Source of the DNA: Euryodendron excelsum
Taxonomy: Eukaryota; Streptophyta; Magnoliopsida; Ericales; Pentaphylacaceae
Assembly (NCBI GenBank): GCA_033060915.1
Contig: CM065385.1
Span: 18,164,501 to 18,228,500 of the forward strand
Reading direction: 5' to 3'
Length of the DNA stretch: 64,000 nt
In this document: piece after piece, positions 21,901-34,450 of the stretch
Position numbering within the stretch: the stretch's first letter is position 1
Layout: every line of letters begins with the position of its first letter
Program-made: the position numbers and the translations under genes
The notes under the pieces: model-generated
The model's input: the letters and a program-made list of their open reading frames with translations, nothing else
Databases searched by the model: none
What the model was told of the DNA's origin: nothing

Positions 21901-23180
21901 TCAAAATTTGGTCGATCTGATCAAAATTTGAGCGCATGTAGCATACGCTCCATCACCGGAAAAGTTCATCCAAATTTTCTCTCGATAATTGAGCCAAACG
22001 GGAAGGTTTCAAGGGAATCGGCCGCACTCGGGATGTTGTCCTAAGGCTTCTCGTGAACTTTCGTGTTTTCAGAAAGTTTGAATTATGTTTGGAAGAGTGA
22101 GATATCGTTTCGGGAAGCGTGCATAAAAGGACATCTTTGTGGAGCGTCTGTGATACGCTACGAGGGTGTTCAAAAGTAGCTGTTTTTGTGCCATGTGATC
22201 GAGGCCTTCGGGAAGCGATCTTTTCGATCAGACCATATCAATGAAAAGTACTCTGAAAATACTTTCGGGAATTTCCAAATTTATGCATTTCTCAAGTCGT
22301 TGGATGGTGCGTTTTAATCAAGGAATTGGAGAAAAAGTCAACCTTGACGGAGCGTCTGCGAGATGCTCTAGGGGTCGTCGAAAGTAGCAATGTTTGAGCT
22401 ATACGATGAAGGGCTTCAGGAGGCGATCTATCCGATCGAGCCGTATCAATAGAAAGATCTAGGAACGAGCTTTCGGGAATTCCCTGATGTATGCATTTCT
22501 CAAGTCTTTTGACGGTGCGTTATGACTAGGGAATCGGGGAGAAATGGCAATTTTGGCTAAGCGTCTGCGAGACGCTCCAGGAAACTTTTATCGAGTCATG
22601 AGTGTTTAGTGTTGTGAGGTCTTCCTTAGGTTAGACGGAGGCTCATGACGAAATCCTCCATTCAATAACCAAGGACCGGTGTCGTTTTGGGGCGTGTTCG
22701 AGTCGCCAAGGGCAAAATGGTCATTTTGGCTAGTTTAGGCTGAGAATGGTCAGGAATGGATCGAAATGTCATGTTAAGTGTACCAAGTCATTCAGGGATG
22801 TTTTTAGGAGAGTCTTTTACCGTTCGGTAGGGTTTGTGCAGAGCTGGGGCGTTCAGGGGTAAAACAGTCATTTTAACCAGAATTAGCCGGAATGGGACCG
22901 AAATTAGATCAGATGGCATGTGGAGTAGGCCTAATAGTTTAGTAACATTTTGGAAGGGTGGACTTACCGTTTTGAGCGATTTTGAACTTTCTCAAAACGT
23001 GCCTGAAGGCCTAGGGGGTAGGTTTGGTTATTAGGCCTCTATTGGGCCCAGCAGGCCCGAGAAGCAGTTGATTGGATAGGGATTTGAAAGTTGATTTGGG
23101 CTCGAATGTACTTACAGAGTTTTGAAAGGGAGTTTGGCTAGGTTGGAGATTGTTGAGCGGGCAAAAATGGAGTGCTTACA
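18909..23180 (-). mobile_element. LTR A: solo Tat/Ogre-type LTR in the extra ORF
   Basis: It runs from TGTCGCGCCCCG to GAGTGCTTACA on the plus strand; in sense it starts TGTAAGCAC and ends GGGGCGCGACA. It is 4.27 kb with no second LTR or internal region, so it is a solo LTR. A TATA box (CCTATAAATACC, minus, 21760-21749) has CTGGCGCATG / ACATGTGC palindromes upstream. An inner gagtcgccacc (19045-19060), the reverse of the primer-site motif GGTGGCGACTC, lies about 140 bases from its 3' end. LTR G (60994-64000) is the same subfamily. Confidence 0.88.
20235..20515. repeat. Degenerate ggttaacctaggg-type tandem array in LTR A
   Basis: Phrases such as taacctagggtta, ggtgaccta and gttagctaacta recur through about 280 bases. 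The homologous place in LTR G has a longer and cleaner array. Confidence 0.75.
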
Positions 23181-23433
23181 TAAATGACTGCCTTTTGAAG
23201 TAGAGACTCCCTGTAAGTTTATCTAATTCTTATGATTCAGTGGCAATATTCTTTCCCTTATTAGATTTGCCAGCCTTCTTCTTCTTCCCTGGCCTACTGG
23301 TGCTCCCTTTCTCCTCCTTTCCTATCGTTGTTTGTCTTTTTATTTCTTTCTTAGGGCTTGATCCTTTAACCGTTGCCTTTTTTGGACTTGTATTCCATGC
23401 AATCTCCTTCATAATCACTGATTCATTCGTCAT
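23181..23433 (-). pseudogene. Extra ORF of Copia-II, N-terminal part
   Basis: The start is the ATG at 23433 (MTNESVIMKEIAWN), about 155 bases after a TATA box. The first 70 residues are strongly basic (KKEIKRQTT, RPGKKKKAGKSNKGK), which could be a nuclear-localisation or nucleic-acid-binding region. A stop follows NIATES. After removing LTR A the sequence runs on into 18908. Copia-I has no equally basic N-terminus that I can read. Confidence 0.65.
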
Positions 23434-23580
23434 TGCAAAATATTGATGTTTCTTAGTGGTTCAAAGAAGGGATTTTAGGTGGGAGTCGTAGATTTTGGAG
23501 AGGCAATTTTTTGAGGGAGTGGTTATCATTTAAATTTCAGAAGAAAAAATGAGTTGAGGATCAACAATAACGGTTTTACA

Positions 23581-23740
23581 GGTATTTATAGTCCTAAGTG
23601 TATATAATGTATGTATATGCAATGGTGTTGACAATTTGAAATAAGTATTGTCAATGTGTAATGAAGAATTAATGAGACAAAGAGTTAAATCGAATTGTCG
23701 ACACTAACACATTATTGTCGACACTTAAACGCATAACATA
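23581..23740 (-). promoter_or_regulatory. Internal promoter upstream of the Copia-II extra ORF
   Basis: On the minus strand two AGTGTCGACAAT repeats (about 23725-23695) and further TTGTCAA/TTGACAA motifs (to about 23630) precede the TATA box GGACTATAAATACC (23594-23581). A leader and the ATG at 23433 follow. The arrangement is the same as in Copia-I. Confidence 0.65.
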
Positions 23741-23879
23741 TAAGTTTTTCAGCAAATTAAGTGAATTAACTGCAAGAATGTCAAGAGCCTAATATAGCAT
23801 GCTAGTATTGATTTGATAATTTTTAAGGAAAAGGACTCTTACTAAGAATATAAACGAATTCAACTAAGAAAATACTTAA

Positions 23880-24525
23880 CTTAAACAGGAATGCATAAAC
23901 CAAGTTCTCTTCTAATCATGCAAAATCTATCTTCATTTAATGGTTTAGTGAAAATATTAGCAAGTTGGTGTTTTGTGCCAACGAATTCTAAATTGATATC
24001 ACCTTTTTTAGTATGATCTCTAATGAAATGGCGTCTAATTTCAATATATTTTAGTTTTGGAGTGTTGAATTAGATTTTTGGCTAGATTTATTGCACTAGT
24101 GTTATCACATCTTATAGGTATGCGTTTATATGTTAGTCCAAAGTCCTCACTCTGATGTTTAATCCATAAAATCTGAGCACAGCAGCTACCAACAGCCAAG
24201 TACTTAGCTTTTGCAGTTAAGAGGGCCACAAAATTTTGTTTCTTACTTGACTAATATACAAGCATGTTACCAAGAAATTGGCATGAACCGCTAGTACTCT
24301 TTTTATCAATTCTATTACCAGCATAATTAGTATCAAAATAAACGACAAGTTCAAAAGATGTACCACTTGGATACCATAAACCAAGATTGTAGGTGGGTTT
24401 AAGATATCTGAGGATCCTTTTTATGGTAGTTAAATGAGATTCTTTAGGATTTGCTTGAAATCTAGCACACGTGCGCACACTAAACATTATATTTGGTCTG
24501 CTAACAGTAAGATATAACAATGTTC
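23880..24525 (-). pseudogene. RNase H of Copia-II
   Basis: Residues include LYLTVSRPNIMFSVRTCARF, IKRILRYLK, LGLWYPSG, VVYFDTNYAG, KKSTSGSC and WIKHQSEDFG. The first Asp region is altered (YFDTNYAG where the family has YTDADYAG), and the usual STAEAEY is LTAKAKY, so acidic active-site positions are replaced by Lys. A stop lies before SSKKQNF near 24250. The chain fades out near 23880. Confidence 0.82.
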
Positions 24526-25664
24526 CTACATGCTTCTATAGAGTTTAGAGTCAACTGGCTTACCCGATTCATCAGCATCTAACTTTGATGAGAGACTCAT
24601 TAGAGTTCCAGTTGCTTTTAAATTTTCAGCCTCAAACCTTTTAAGTAAGTCCTTGGCATATTTAGCTTGACTTATGAAGATGCCGTCTTTTGACTGTTTG
24701 ATTTGTAGTCCAAGGAAAAAGGTTAATTCTCCCATTATACTCATCTCAAACTCCCCTTGCATACGTTTAGCAAACTCATTGCACAAGGTTTCATTAGTAG
24801 ACCCAAAGATAGTATCATCAACATAGATTTGTACAATCAACATATCATAATGTCTATTTTTAATAAAAAAAGTTGTATTTATTTTTCCTCTGGAAAAATC
24901 ATTTTCCAACAAACATCTGCTTAGTTTTTCATACCAAGCTCTAAGTGCCTGTTTTAGACCATACAAAACTTTAGTTAATTTAAAACATGATTCAGATGAT
25001 TTGCATTCTCAAAACCTGGTGGTTGTCTAACATAAACTTTCTCATTTATAAAGCCATTTATGAAAGCACTTTTAACATCTATCTTATATAACTTGAAAAT
25101 TTTAAAGCAAGCAAAGGCAAGTAACATTCTAATAGCTTCAAGTCTAGTAATAGGAGCAAATGTCCCATCATAGTCCATACCTTCCTCTTGATTGTATCCT
25201 TCAGCCTCTAGTCTGGCTTTATTTTTTATGACAGTATCTGATTCATCCGTCTTGTTTCTAAATATCCATTTCGTGCCAATGACAAGATGCCCTTCTGGTC
25301 TTGGAAAAGGATTCCAAACCTTGCTCCTTTTAAACTAATTTAGTTCTTTTTGCATTGCATTGATACAGAACTCATCACTCTCGTCTTCTTGGAAGGTCTT
25401 TGGCTCTATTTTCACATAGATTTCTGAGTGAAGATCTTGTTCTCACTCCCTGTGTTGGACTACCAAGGATTTGTTCTGGAGGATGGCTCTGCACAAATTT
25501 CCATTCTTTAGGAAGACCTTCATTTACTTCAATTTGCTGTTGGGTGGTAGTTGGTGTAAGATCAAATTCTGTTTTCTCTTCTTCCTTATGAGCTTCTGCT
25601 TCTGGATTCTCAATCTGTGTAGAGTTATTATTTAACTTGCTTACTTCATGATCTGCTTCTTCTG
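24526..25664 (-). pseudogene. Reverse transcriptase of Copia-II
   Basis: The N-terminal linker (TTTQQQIEVNEGLPKEWKFV, then GVRTRSSLRNL) leads into RT with WIFRNKTDE, MDYDGTFAPITRLEAIRMLL, KSAFINGFINEKVYVRQPPGF and MYGLKQALRAWYEKL. The active site IYVDDTIFGS is intact (near 24810), as is FFLGLQIKQSKDGIF. It is broken by stops and frame changes near 24970 and 25330. The preceding integrase piece is on the far side of LTR B. Confidence 0.87.
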
Positions 25665-28600
25665 TGTCGTACCCCGATTTTTAGCACTTGAGGAAAATAC
25701 ACACAAGTGGAAAAAATACAGTACTCTCTTGTTAGAACTCATTCTCCTAAAAGGACAAGTGCAACTAGGTTCGAATTTGAAATTAATTTTGAATAAGGGC
25801 TTTTGAAAAAGATTTGGAGTTGCCACCTAACTTGATTAAGGTGAGTTAGGTCACCTAGAATTAAGCACAATCTAAAGATTACACTTAGGGTTTTTAAAAA
25901 GATTTTGAAAACCTTCTCAAGAGAGGGTTTTTAGAAAATAGGTTGTTCGGAAACCTTTGGAAATATTTAAGCCATTGTTGAAAATAACTCTATTTTGGTC
26001 TTTGAAAATAGTGATCTAAGTTTGGAGGTTAGTTATGTGTAAGGAAGACGCACTAAGCCATCACCCTACCCCACCCTTACGGTACCTATATATCTATTCA
26101 CCCTAGGTTCACTCATTCAGAATCTTTGATTAATAAATGTCCAAAACTATCCACTTTAGAAAAGAACTTTTAGAAAGAAGTTGGCATGATGCATAATATG
26201 CAAGTGCAAAAATTTGATTTGATTTTGAAAGTAGACTTGAAAAAAACTTGATTTGACTTTGAAATGGATTTGAAAAGATAGATATGATTTTTGAGAGAGA
26301 ATTTTTTAAAAATTAGAATTGGAGATATTAAAATAGATTTTAGAGTTAGAAACTTGAAATAAATCATGGAATTGGAAGTTTGAAAAAGGTTATGGAATTA
26401 GAAACTTGAAAAAGGTCATGACCGCACCCATGAGAGTTGTTTGCGTATCCCTTTTTGAGAATCAGGTTAGTCATAGTTCAGACAAGAGTCTAATTGAAAA
26501 TAAACACTTTTTAATTTTTGAAAAAGTTTGAATTGAAAAGATTTGATTAGAAAAAGAGTTTGATTTGAACTTTGAATAAGAGACTTGGAATTGACTTTGA
26601 TTTGGAATAGAACTTGAGGATTTGAAGTTGATTTCGTTTTGAAAAGATCGAACTTGGACTTGGTTTTGAAAAATTGAGATTTTGAAAATATTTTGACTTA
26701 GATTAAAATTGAAAAACCATCTTGGTTTAGAAAGGAGTTTTAGAAAAAAGTTGAAGTTTCCTAACTTTAGGGTTAGGGTTGAACTAAAGCTTAGGCCTTC
26801 TAGGGTTTAGGTAACCTAAGATTGGAACATATAGTTGAATTGAAAAGGATTTGATTCAAATTTAAAAAGTTCGACTTTAGAAAGTTGGATTTAGGAAAGG
26901 TTCGAATTTAGAGAAGGTTTGAATTAGGAAAGTGGGATTTAAGGAAGATTTGAAAAGAGATTTAATTTGATTTGAAAACACTTGACTTGGAATGATTTGG
27001 AAAGTTAGGATTTAGGAAAGATTGGACTTTAGAAAGCTTTGAATTAGGAATGTTTTCAAATAGGAAAGTGCCAAATTAGGAAAGTTTCATTTGAAGAAAG
27101 TTTCATTTGAGGAAAGTCTTGAATTTAAAAAAATTGAACTTAGGAAAGTTTTGAATTTAGAAAGATTTGAACTTAGGGAAGGTTTGATTTAAGAAAGATT
27201 TCATTCTTGTTTCTTAAAATAGAAGATTGGATTTGACATAAAATTGGAAATGTTGAATTTTGAAAATCTAGGATTTGGAAACCTATGATTTTGGTGAAAA
27301 AAGAAATTTTGGAAACCTAAGATTTGATGTAAAAGATAGTTTTAGAAACTTATGATTTGAAACAAAAGAAGAAGTCATGTTTTTTGAAAAAAAAATTAGG
27401 GTTTCCTAACCACGAAATCTAGGACTTGACTTAAGCTCCAAGCAAAATAGTTTTTGGAAAGTAGACTTGAACAGAGATTTTAGAAAGTGAAGTTTTGAAG
27501 AGAACTTTTGGAAATGAGTTTGAAAAGAGCTTTTTGGAAAATAAATTTTTGAAGGGAGCTTTTAGAAAGGAATTTTTAGAAAGTAAATTTTTGGAAAGAA
27601 CTTTTAGAAAGTATTTTGGAAAGCAATTTTGAAAAGGGAGCTTGAAGAGAGTTTTTGGAAAACAATTTGAAAAGCAATTTTAGAAGAGGCTTGAATATGG
27701 GCTTTTGAAATCTTTTGAATTCCTCACTTTCTTAAAACGATTCTAACCATGAAGAGATTAGAATCATTCTAAGTTAGTGGTTTTGAAAACAACATGGATT
27801 TGAAATATGGATCAATTTGATCACATTAAATATCACACTTTCTTAAAACAACCCTAACCATGAAATGGCTAGAATCGTCTTAAGATTGTGAATTTGATGA
27901 AAAAACAAGTTAGGGTTTACACCCAAAATATGGACCTTGATGGTCACAATGAATATAACGCTTTCCTAAAACAACCTTAACCATGAATTGGCTAGTATCA
28001 CTCTAAGAGTGTGATTTTGAAAACAAGATTTTGAATGTAAGTTTGAAAAAGGATTTTGATGTAAACTTTGAAAACAAGTTTTGAAGGGATGAATGAACAT
28101 GATATGCACAATGCAAGTAAGGTCGTGAACATACAAGGTTTAGGCTTCACCACGTAATTAAGGGGGCCAAATCCACATGGCCTAAGGTTAAATTAGAATA
28201 AAGCCCCCAACACGGTGACTTTCAACAATCCTTCCTACACATGAATCAGGGATTCCCTTATTCCAAGCATGCAAAAGGGGAAGGGGGGGGGAAGATGGGG
28301 ATTAAAATAGAAGAAAACCCAAGTGGGTTAGGAGAGAGAAGAGAAAGGGAAAATTACATAAACATAAAGAGAAAACCAACCTTGTATCTTCTTTGCATTG
28401 TTTGCTTTGTTTTGCTTTGCTTTTCTTGGACTTTAGAAGCTTCGAACTTGCAGCACTTCAATCTTCAATGGATGTTGGAGGCTTGTATATAAGTGTATGA
28501 GGTGTATATAGGCTAGGGTTAGAGTGTTTGGAGGCTAGGGTTTGAAGAGGCCTAAGAGAGCTAGGGTGTAGAGAGAGTTCAAGGTGATTATGCAAAGAGA

Positions 28601-29168
28601 CAGAGTTTCTGAACTTAGATTACCGACCCTTTTCACGCAGGAGGGAGGCTCTGTATTTATAGCTAGGGTGTGGACTTATCATTTGAGGAATTAACTTTCC
28701 TGAAAGACGTGTCGAATAACAGACATTCGTCATTAGCGGGCTAGCAGGCACCAAAGGTGGACCGTTCTACCATCTCGAGGACTTGGGTTCCGTTCCGGTT
28801 GACGGGTTTGAGGTGACTTATCGTTCTGAAGAGTTTTCTTAAAAACATACTGGACTGAATGGTCTTATCGCCTGAGGGATCAATTTTCTCAAAAGGCATG
28901 CCGAATTTAATTTGAGATTGAAAAGAGGACTTACTGTCTCTAGGAAGACGCGCCAACTGGAATTGGACCGGGCAATGCCCCGAGGGCATTTTGGTCATTT
29001 TGTCTCTGTTGGGCCCAATAGGCTCGCGTAGCGATTGATTGATTGGATTGAGTTTGAAAAGTTGATTTGGACTTGAATATATCTGTGTTGGTTTGAATGT
29101 AAGTCCGATCGAATTAGAGATTGATTGATTGAATGTAAGTTTGGACTTGAATAAATGGGGTGCTTACA
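25665..29168 (-). mobile_element. LTR B: Tat/Ogre-type LTR between integrase and RT of Copia-II
   Basis: It runs from TGTCGTACCCCG to GGGTGCTTACA on the plus strand, 3.5 kb. Landmarks are the inner gagttgccacc near 25818, the ccatcaccctaccccaccc block near 26060, and a caggttagtcatagttcagac block near 26462. An aggaaagttt-type low-complexity array fills about 26500-27700, and a TATA box (GCTATAAATACAG, minus) lies near 28663-28651. I could not find a convincing target duplication (ttctg left, tgcta right), so it may be a recombinant between two insertions. Confidence 0.82.
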
Positions 29169-30436
29169 TGCTACAATAACACTTAGTTTCTTGCTTGCAA
29201 GAGTGTTAGACTTATTAAATTTGATATGTATGGATTCTTCAACAGTTTGAGTTCTCTTGTTAAATACTCTAAAAGCCTTACTATGCATAGAATAACCTAG
29301 AAACACACCTTCATCAGATTTAGTATCAAAATTGCCTAAATTATCCTTGTTATTGTTCATGACAAAATATTTGCAACCAAAAACATGAAAATAAGAAATG
29401 TGTAGTTTCCTCCCTTTCCAAAGTTTATAGGGGGTCTTTCTCACATGTCTTCTAACTAGGATTCTATTTAGAACAAACCAAGTTGTATTGATTGCCTCAG
29501 CCCAAAATTATTTTGGTAAGCCATTTTCACAAAGCATAATCATGGCCATTTCCTCAAGATTTTTATTTTTCCTTTCAACCACACCATTTTGCTTAGGGGT
29601 CGTAGGTGCAAAAAGTTATGATTACAACCATATTCATCACAAAACATTTTAAATGGGGAACAATCAAATTCTCCTTCATGATCAGTTCTAATAGCAGAGA
29701 TAGTGAAACCTTTTTCATTTTGTACTCTTTTGCAGAATTTAATGAAGATAGAAATAGTTTCATCTTTATGTGCAAGGAAATAAGTCCAAGTGAATCTAGA
29801 AAAATCATCTATAATAACAAGAGCATACTATTTTCCACCAAGGCTAAGTGTTCTAGTAGGACCAAAAAGATCCATATGAAGCAACTGTAGAAGTCTCTAT
29901 GTTGAAATTATTGTCTTTGATTTGAAAGATTCTCTAATTTGATTTCCTTTTCGGCATGCATCACATAACTTATTTTTTTCAAACTTGATTTCAAGTAATC
30001 CAATTATCATGTCATATTTCGCAACTTTTGAAATAATGCTCATGTTAGTATGTCCTAATCTTCTATACCATAACCAAGCATTATTGTTATTCAAGGCAGA
30101 TAAGTACTTAAGTTAGCATGTAGACAGATCATTTAAGTCAAATATATAAATATTTCCTTGTTTTGTTCCTGTGAGCATGATATGACCATCAACAATATTA
30201 ACTACCACATACTTAGATGATTCAAACACAACTTTGAAGCCTTTATCACAAAGTTGACTAATGCTAAGTAAATTATATTTAAGACCTTTCACCAAGAGTA
30301 CATCTTTAAGAGAGATAGAGGAATTCTTACCAATATTTTCAATTCCAATAATCTTACCCTCACTACTATCACCAAAAGTCACCAGGCCTCCATCTTTAGG
30401 TGAGAGAGATACGAATTGACTTTTATCTCCAGACAT
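29169..30436 (-). pseudogene. Protease and integrase of Copia-II
   Basis: The protease region has MSGDKSQFVSLSPKDGGL, VTFGDSSEG and LLSISQLCDKGFKV. The DSG end lies just upstream and is damaged. The integrase zinc region has WYRRLGH (first His changed to Tyr) and CDACRKGNQ. The core has HMDLFGPTRTLSLG, IRTDHEGEFDC and, in a shifted frame, NGVVERKN, so the catalytic Glu codon survives out of frame. The C-terminal part is open (29444-29169) with RKTPYKLWKGRKLHISYFHV, FGCKYFVMNN and GVFLGYSMHSKAFRVFN. LTR B cuts it right after SVIVA. Confidence 0.86.
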
Positions 30437-31404
30437 ATGCCTTGAACACCTACTGTCTAGGTTCCAGAAATCCTTCTTGACTTTAGATTTGAGACAAACC
30501 TGTAAAATAGCAGATTCAAGGTTTGATTTTTAGCATCCACTTCATGCTAGGTCTTAAAGGGTTAGTGACAGTAATGTATTCTTTTGGGATCCACCTCTTC
30601 TAATCATTTCTGCTAGGCACATTTCTTAGCCAACATTGATTTGCAAAGTGTCTAATTTTTTGACAAAAATGGGATCTGACTTTTGAACCACTTGGCAAAG
30701 CAAAGAAATTCTTATATGATTTTTTTCTTTATAAAAGGATTGTATCCAATTCCTCCTTTATCAAAAGTGCATCGTTGATTTCCTAATAGAGAATCAAAGT
30801 TTTTTCTTCCTTTTACAAATTTTTTCTAGGGACTTATTCAAATCTTTGACTTTTTCATTCAACAAACTATTTTTAATTTTTAGAAGATCATTCTCAAAAA
30901 TTAGAGTTTCTTTTTCTTTGGTTAAGGTAGAAATTATTTTCTTTAAAAGACTATTTTTGACTCTTGATTTTCTAAATTCAGACAAAAGATCTTCAAAAGC
31001 TTCTTGTAATTCATCAAAGGTGTAGTCAGAAGTAATTACCTCTTTTTCTTCTTCTTCAAGGGCCATCAGACAGAGGTTGGCAACTTATTCAATGTCAGAG
31101 TCATCATCTGAGCTGGATTCCTCACTTCCACTCAGTGTTGCGGCCATATCAGTAGCTTCTTTGCTCCTCTTTCTTCTTTTCTTTAGCTGTGGACACTCTG
31201 CTTTGATGTGTCCAAGTTTCTTACACTCGAAGCAAATAATGGTTGAGTCTATTTTGCTTGTTTCTCCTTTGAATTATGGTTTCTTCATTTCTTCCATTTC
31301 TTTCTCATGAACCTTTTGAATTTCCTGGAAAGGAGTGCTAGTTCTTCATCTTTATCATTATCACTATCTTGTCTTTCTGTAATGGGTTTGAAGGCAATGG
31401 TTCA
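30437..31404 (-). pseudogene. gag of Copia-II, C-terminal part
   Basis: It continues from 35472 across LTR C. The first zinc knuckle (CFECKKLGHIKAEC, near 31240-31200) is followed by a Ser- and acid-rich segment, then a coiled-coil-like stretch (KKIISTLTKEKETLIFENDL; 31066-30794). A second Cys/His cluster lies near 30650. Several frame changes break it between 31260 and 31080 and after 30790. Confidence 0.75.
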
Positions 31405-32069
31405 TGGAAGCACCCCATTTTTGCCCGCTCGACAATCTTTGGCCCAACTGGGCTCATTTTCACACATCACACGCATATTCGGACTCTAACACTACTTCTA
31501 AACTCCAATTTAGTTCAACGGTTGCTTCTACGGGTCCATTTGAAGCTAAATGACCATTTTACCCCAAGGCATCCAAACGCCCCAAGAACCACACCGGCTC
31601 TGGGTATCAAACCGGTAACCTCCCGAGAATGCTTTCTATAGTATTCTCAACCTTTCTTTATCTTTCCGGATCATTCCGAGTCAATTCCAGCAAACCCAGT
31701 GCAAAATGACTGTTTTGCCCCTAGCCGGCTGGTCACCTTTTCCAACCACACCGGCTCAGGGTATCAAACCGGTAACCTTTGGGAACATTCTAAATAACGT
31801 TTCCAAACCTCGAGTCTCCTTCTGGGACATTCCGAGTCCGTCCCGGCAGCTTTCCGGCCCAGTTGACCATTTTGCCCCTAATAGCCCGATCAACCCTTCC
31901 GACCCATCCTATCCTCATTTTTCAAGTCAAATACCTCCAGGACACTGTTCTAAGTGTTCCTGCCCTTTCCCAGCCTTCTAGGCCATTCCCGGTCCCTTAA
32001 ATCATTCTCGAACTTTCCGGAGTCACTCCTAGTAAAGCCAGGCAAAAAATTGCATGGTAGTCACTAGTA

Positions 32070-32219
32070 CAGGCGCTCAAATCTTCCCAAGATACATTGC
32101 TTGCTAACCTTAAACATTTCCTAAATGACTAGAGCGCCACTCCTAGTGGCGCCAGTGTAATTTTTGGCCTGGCGCCACTGCAACAAGCGCCAGTGCATTC
32201 CTCTCACTATAAATACAAA
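32070..32219 (+). promoter_or_regulatory. U3 palindromes and TATA box of LTR C
   Basis: GGCGCT, GAGCGCCACTCCTAGTGGCGCC, CTGGCGCCACTG and AAGCGCCAG stand in a row and end 10 bases before the TATA box at 32206-32219. LTRs D and R have the same arrangement. Confidence 0.7.
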
Positions 32220-32999
32220 GCCTCTTCCAGCGTAAAAGAGGTCCGCAAACTCAGTCTAAAAACCCTAATATTCGATATACAGAGCTCGTAGCGTCCCAAA
32301 ACCCTAGCTTCTCTAGGTTTTCCAAACCCTAGCCACCATACAACAAACCCTAGCCTTCTATACATTCATACACACCCCTATACAGTTATACACTAGCCTC
32401 CAACTCTCCATTGAAGACTTGGATTGCTGCAACTTGAAGCTCTCGAAGACCAGGACAAAACTCTCGAAGACTAAAGCGAAGACTGAAGAAAAAGCAAGAA
32501 AGCAAGGTGCGTAAAGCCAAGCAAAATAAACAAGACGTACGGTAGGTTTTCTCTTTAAGTTTCTGCACTTCTCCCTCTCTCTTCTCTCTACTAACCCACT
32601 TAGGTTTTCTTCTATTTTAATCCCCCATCTTCTAACCCCCCTTTCTTTGCATGCTTGAAATAAGGGGATTCCCGGTCCATGTGTAGGATTAAACTATTGG
32701 AGGGTCACCATGTCGGGGGCTTTCTTTTAGTCTAACCAAAGACCACGTGGGTTCGGCCCCCTTGATTATGTGGTGAAGCCTTAACCTTATATGTTCACGA
32801 CCCCAATTTGCATTGTGCATATCATTATCTTGCATTCTTCCAAAAATCATTTTCAAACTCGTTTTCAAAGCTTGCATTAAACTTGTTTTCAAAATTGCAT
32901 CAAAATCTCCTTTTTCAAAACTTGTTTTCAAAATCACAATCCTAGAGTGATTCTAGCTTTCTTATGGTTACAATCGCTTTAGGAAAGTGAAATATTTTT

Positions 33000-34450
33000 A
33001 TACTTTCCAAAGACTCTTTTCAAAAGTCTCTCTTTCTAAAACCCTCATTTTCAACATGCTTTCCTAAAAATCTTCTTTCCAAAGTTATTTTCAAAAACTC
33101 TCTTCAAAAATCTATTTTTAAACTCCTTTCCAAAACACTCTCCTCAAAATTTCTTTCCTAAAAACACTCCCTAGGTTTCCTTCCTAGAAAACGCCTTCAT
33201 CAAAATTCACTTTCCTAAAAACTCTTTCCAAAAAGCTTCTTCCAAAATCTCTTTCCAAAAGCTCTCTTTTTAAAACTCATTTTCTAGAAACTCCTCTCTA
33301 GGATTTCCTTTCAAAAACTTGTTTCCAAAAAACATACTTTCTAAAAATCCCTTTCCTTAGAGCCCAAGTCAAGCCCTGGAACTCACAATTAGGAAACCCT
33401 AGTTTTCTTTCCAAAAACATAGTTTTCAAACTTGCCTTAAAACCTAGGTTTCCAAAGTCTCCCTTTTCACATCCAAACTATATATTTCCAAAACCTATTT
33501 TCTATGTCAAAACTATAGTTTTCCAAATTTAGAGTTTCTAAAACTTCATCTCTCAACTCCATGCCAAATCCAATCTTCCCTTTAGTTCACCAAATCCAAT
33601 CTCCCGTTTAGGAAACTAGATCCTATCCTCCGTTTTTGGAAACAAAATCAAAACACTTCTTCTTAGAAACAAAATCCAAATCTTTCCTAATTTAACCATT
33701 TCCTAATCTTTTACTTTCCTAAATCTTAAGTTTCCAAAACTTGAACATAAAAATCTTTCTTAAATTTTAAAACTCAAAATCTAAATCTTTCCTAATTCAA
33801 CTCTCTCATAATTTCCTATCTTCCTAAACCATAAGTTTCCTAAAACTTTCAAATCTTTCCTTAAACATTAAGCTTCCAAATTTTTCCTAATTCAACTCTT
33901 TCCTAACTCTACCCCTTTTCAAATCTTAACTTTCCAAATCTAGGTTTTCTAATCTTTCCTAAATTCAAACCTTTCCTAATCTCAAGATTTTCTAAAACTC
34001 AAACTCTAAAACTTTCTAAGTCCAAAACTTTCTAAATTTCAAATCTTTCCAAATTCAAAGTTTTCTAAATTCAAAACTTTCTTAAGTTAAATCTTTCTAA
34101 ACTTCTAAACCTTCCTAAACTTCAAATCTTTCCAAATCTAAAACTTTCTAAACTCAAAACTTTCTAATTTTCAAAACTTCCTTATTTTCAAAACCTTTCC
34201 TATTTCAAAACCTTTCTTAAAATAAAACTTTCTTAATTCAAAACTTTCCTAAGTTGAAACTTTCCTAATTCAAACACTTTCCTAAATTGAAACTTTCCTA
34301 ACACGAAACTTTCCAAAAATGACACTTTCCTATTTTGAAACTTTCCTAGATCGGACATTTCCTAATTCGAACCCTTCCTAAATCCAATCCTTCTTCGATC
34401 TTCCAAGTCCAACATTCGTGTCAAATCTTTTCTTAAAACCCTTCCAAGTC
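33000..34450. repeat. Low-complexity 14-16 base array in LTR C
   Basis: Variants of aaactttcctaa / tcaaatctttcc repeat almost without break for 1.4 kb. The mirror array in LTR D is at about 38050-39700 and in LTR B at about 26500-27700. Confidence 0.8.

Noticed and set aside
25660..29173. Target-site duplication for LTR B
   Set aside because: ttctg on the left and tgcta on the right do not match, even allowing small shifts.
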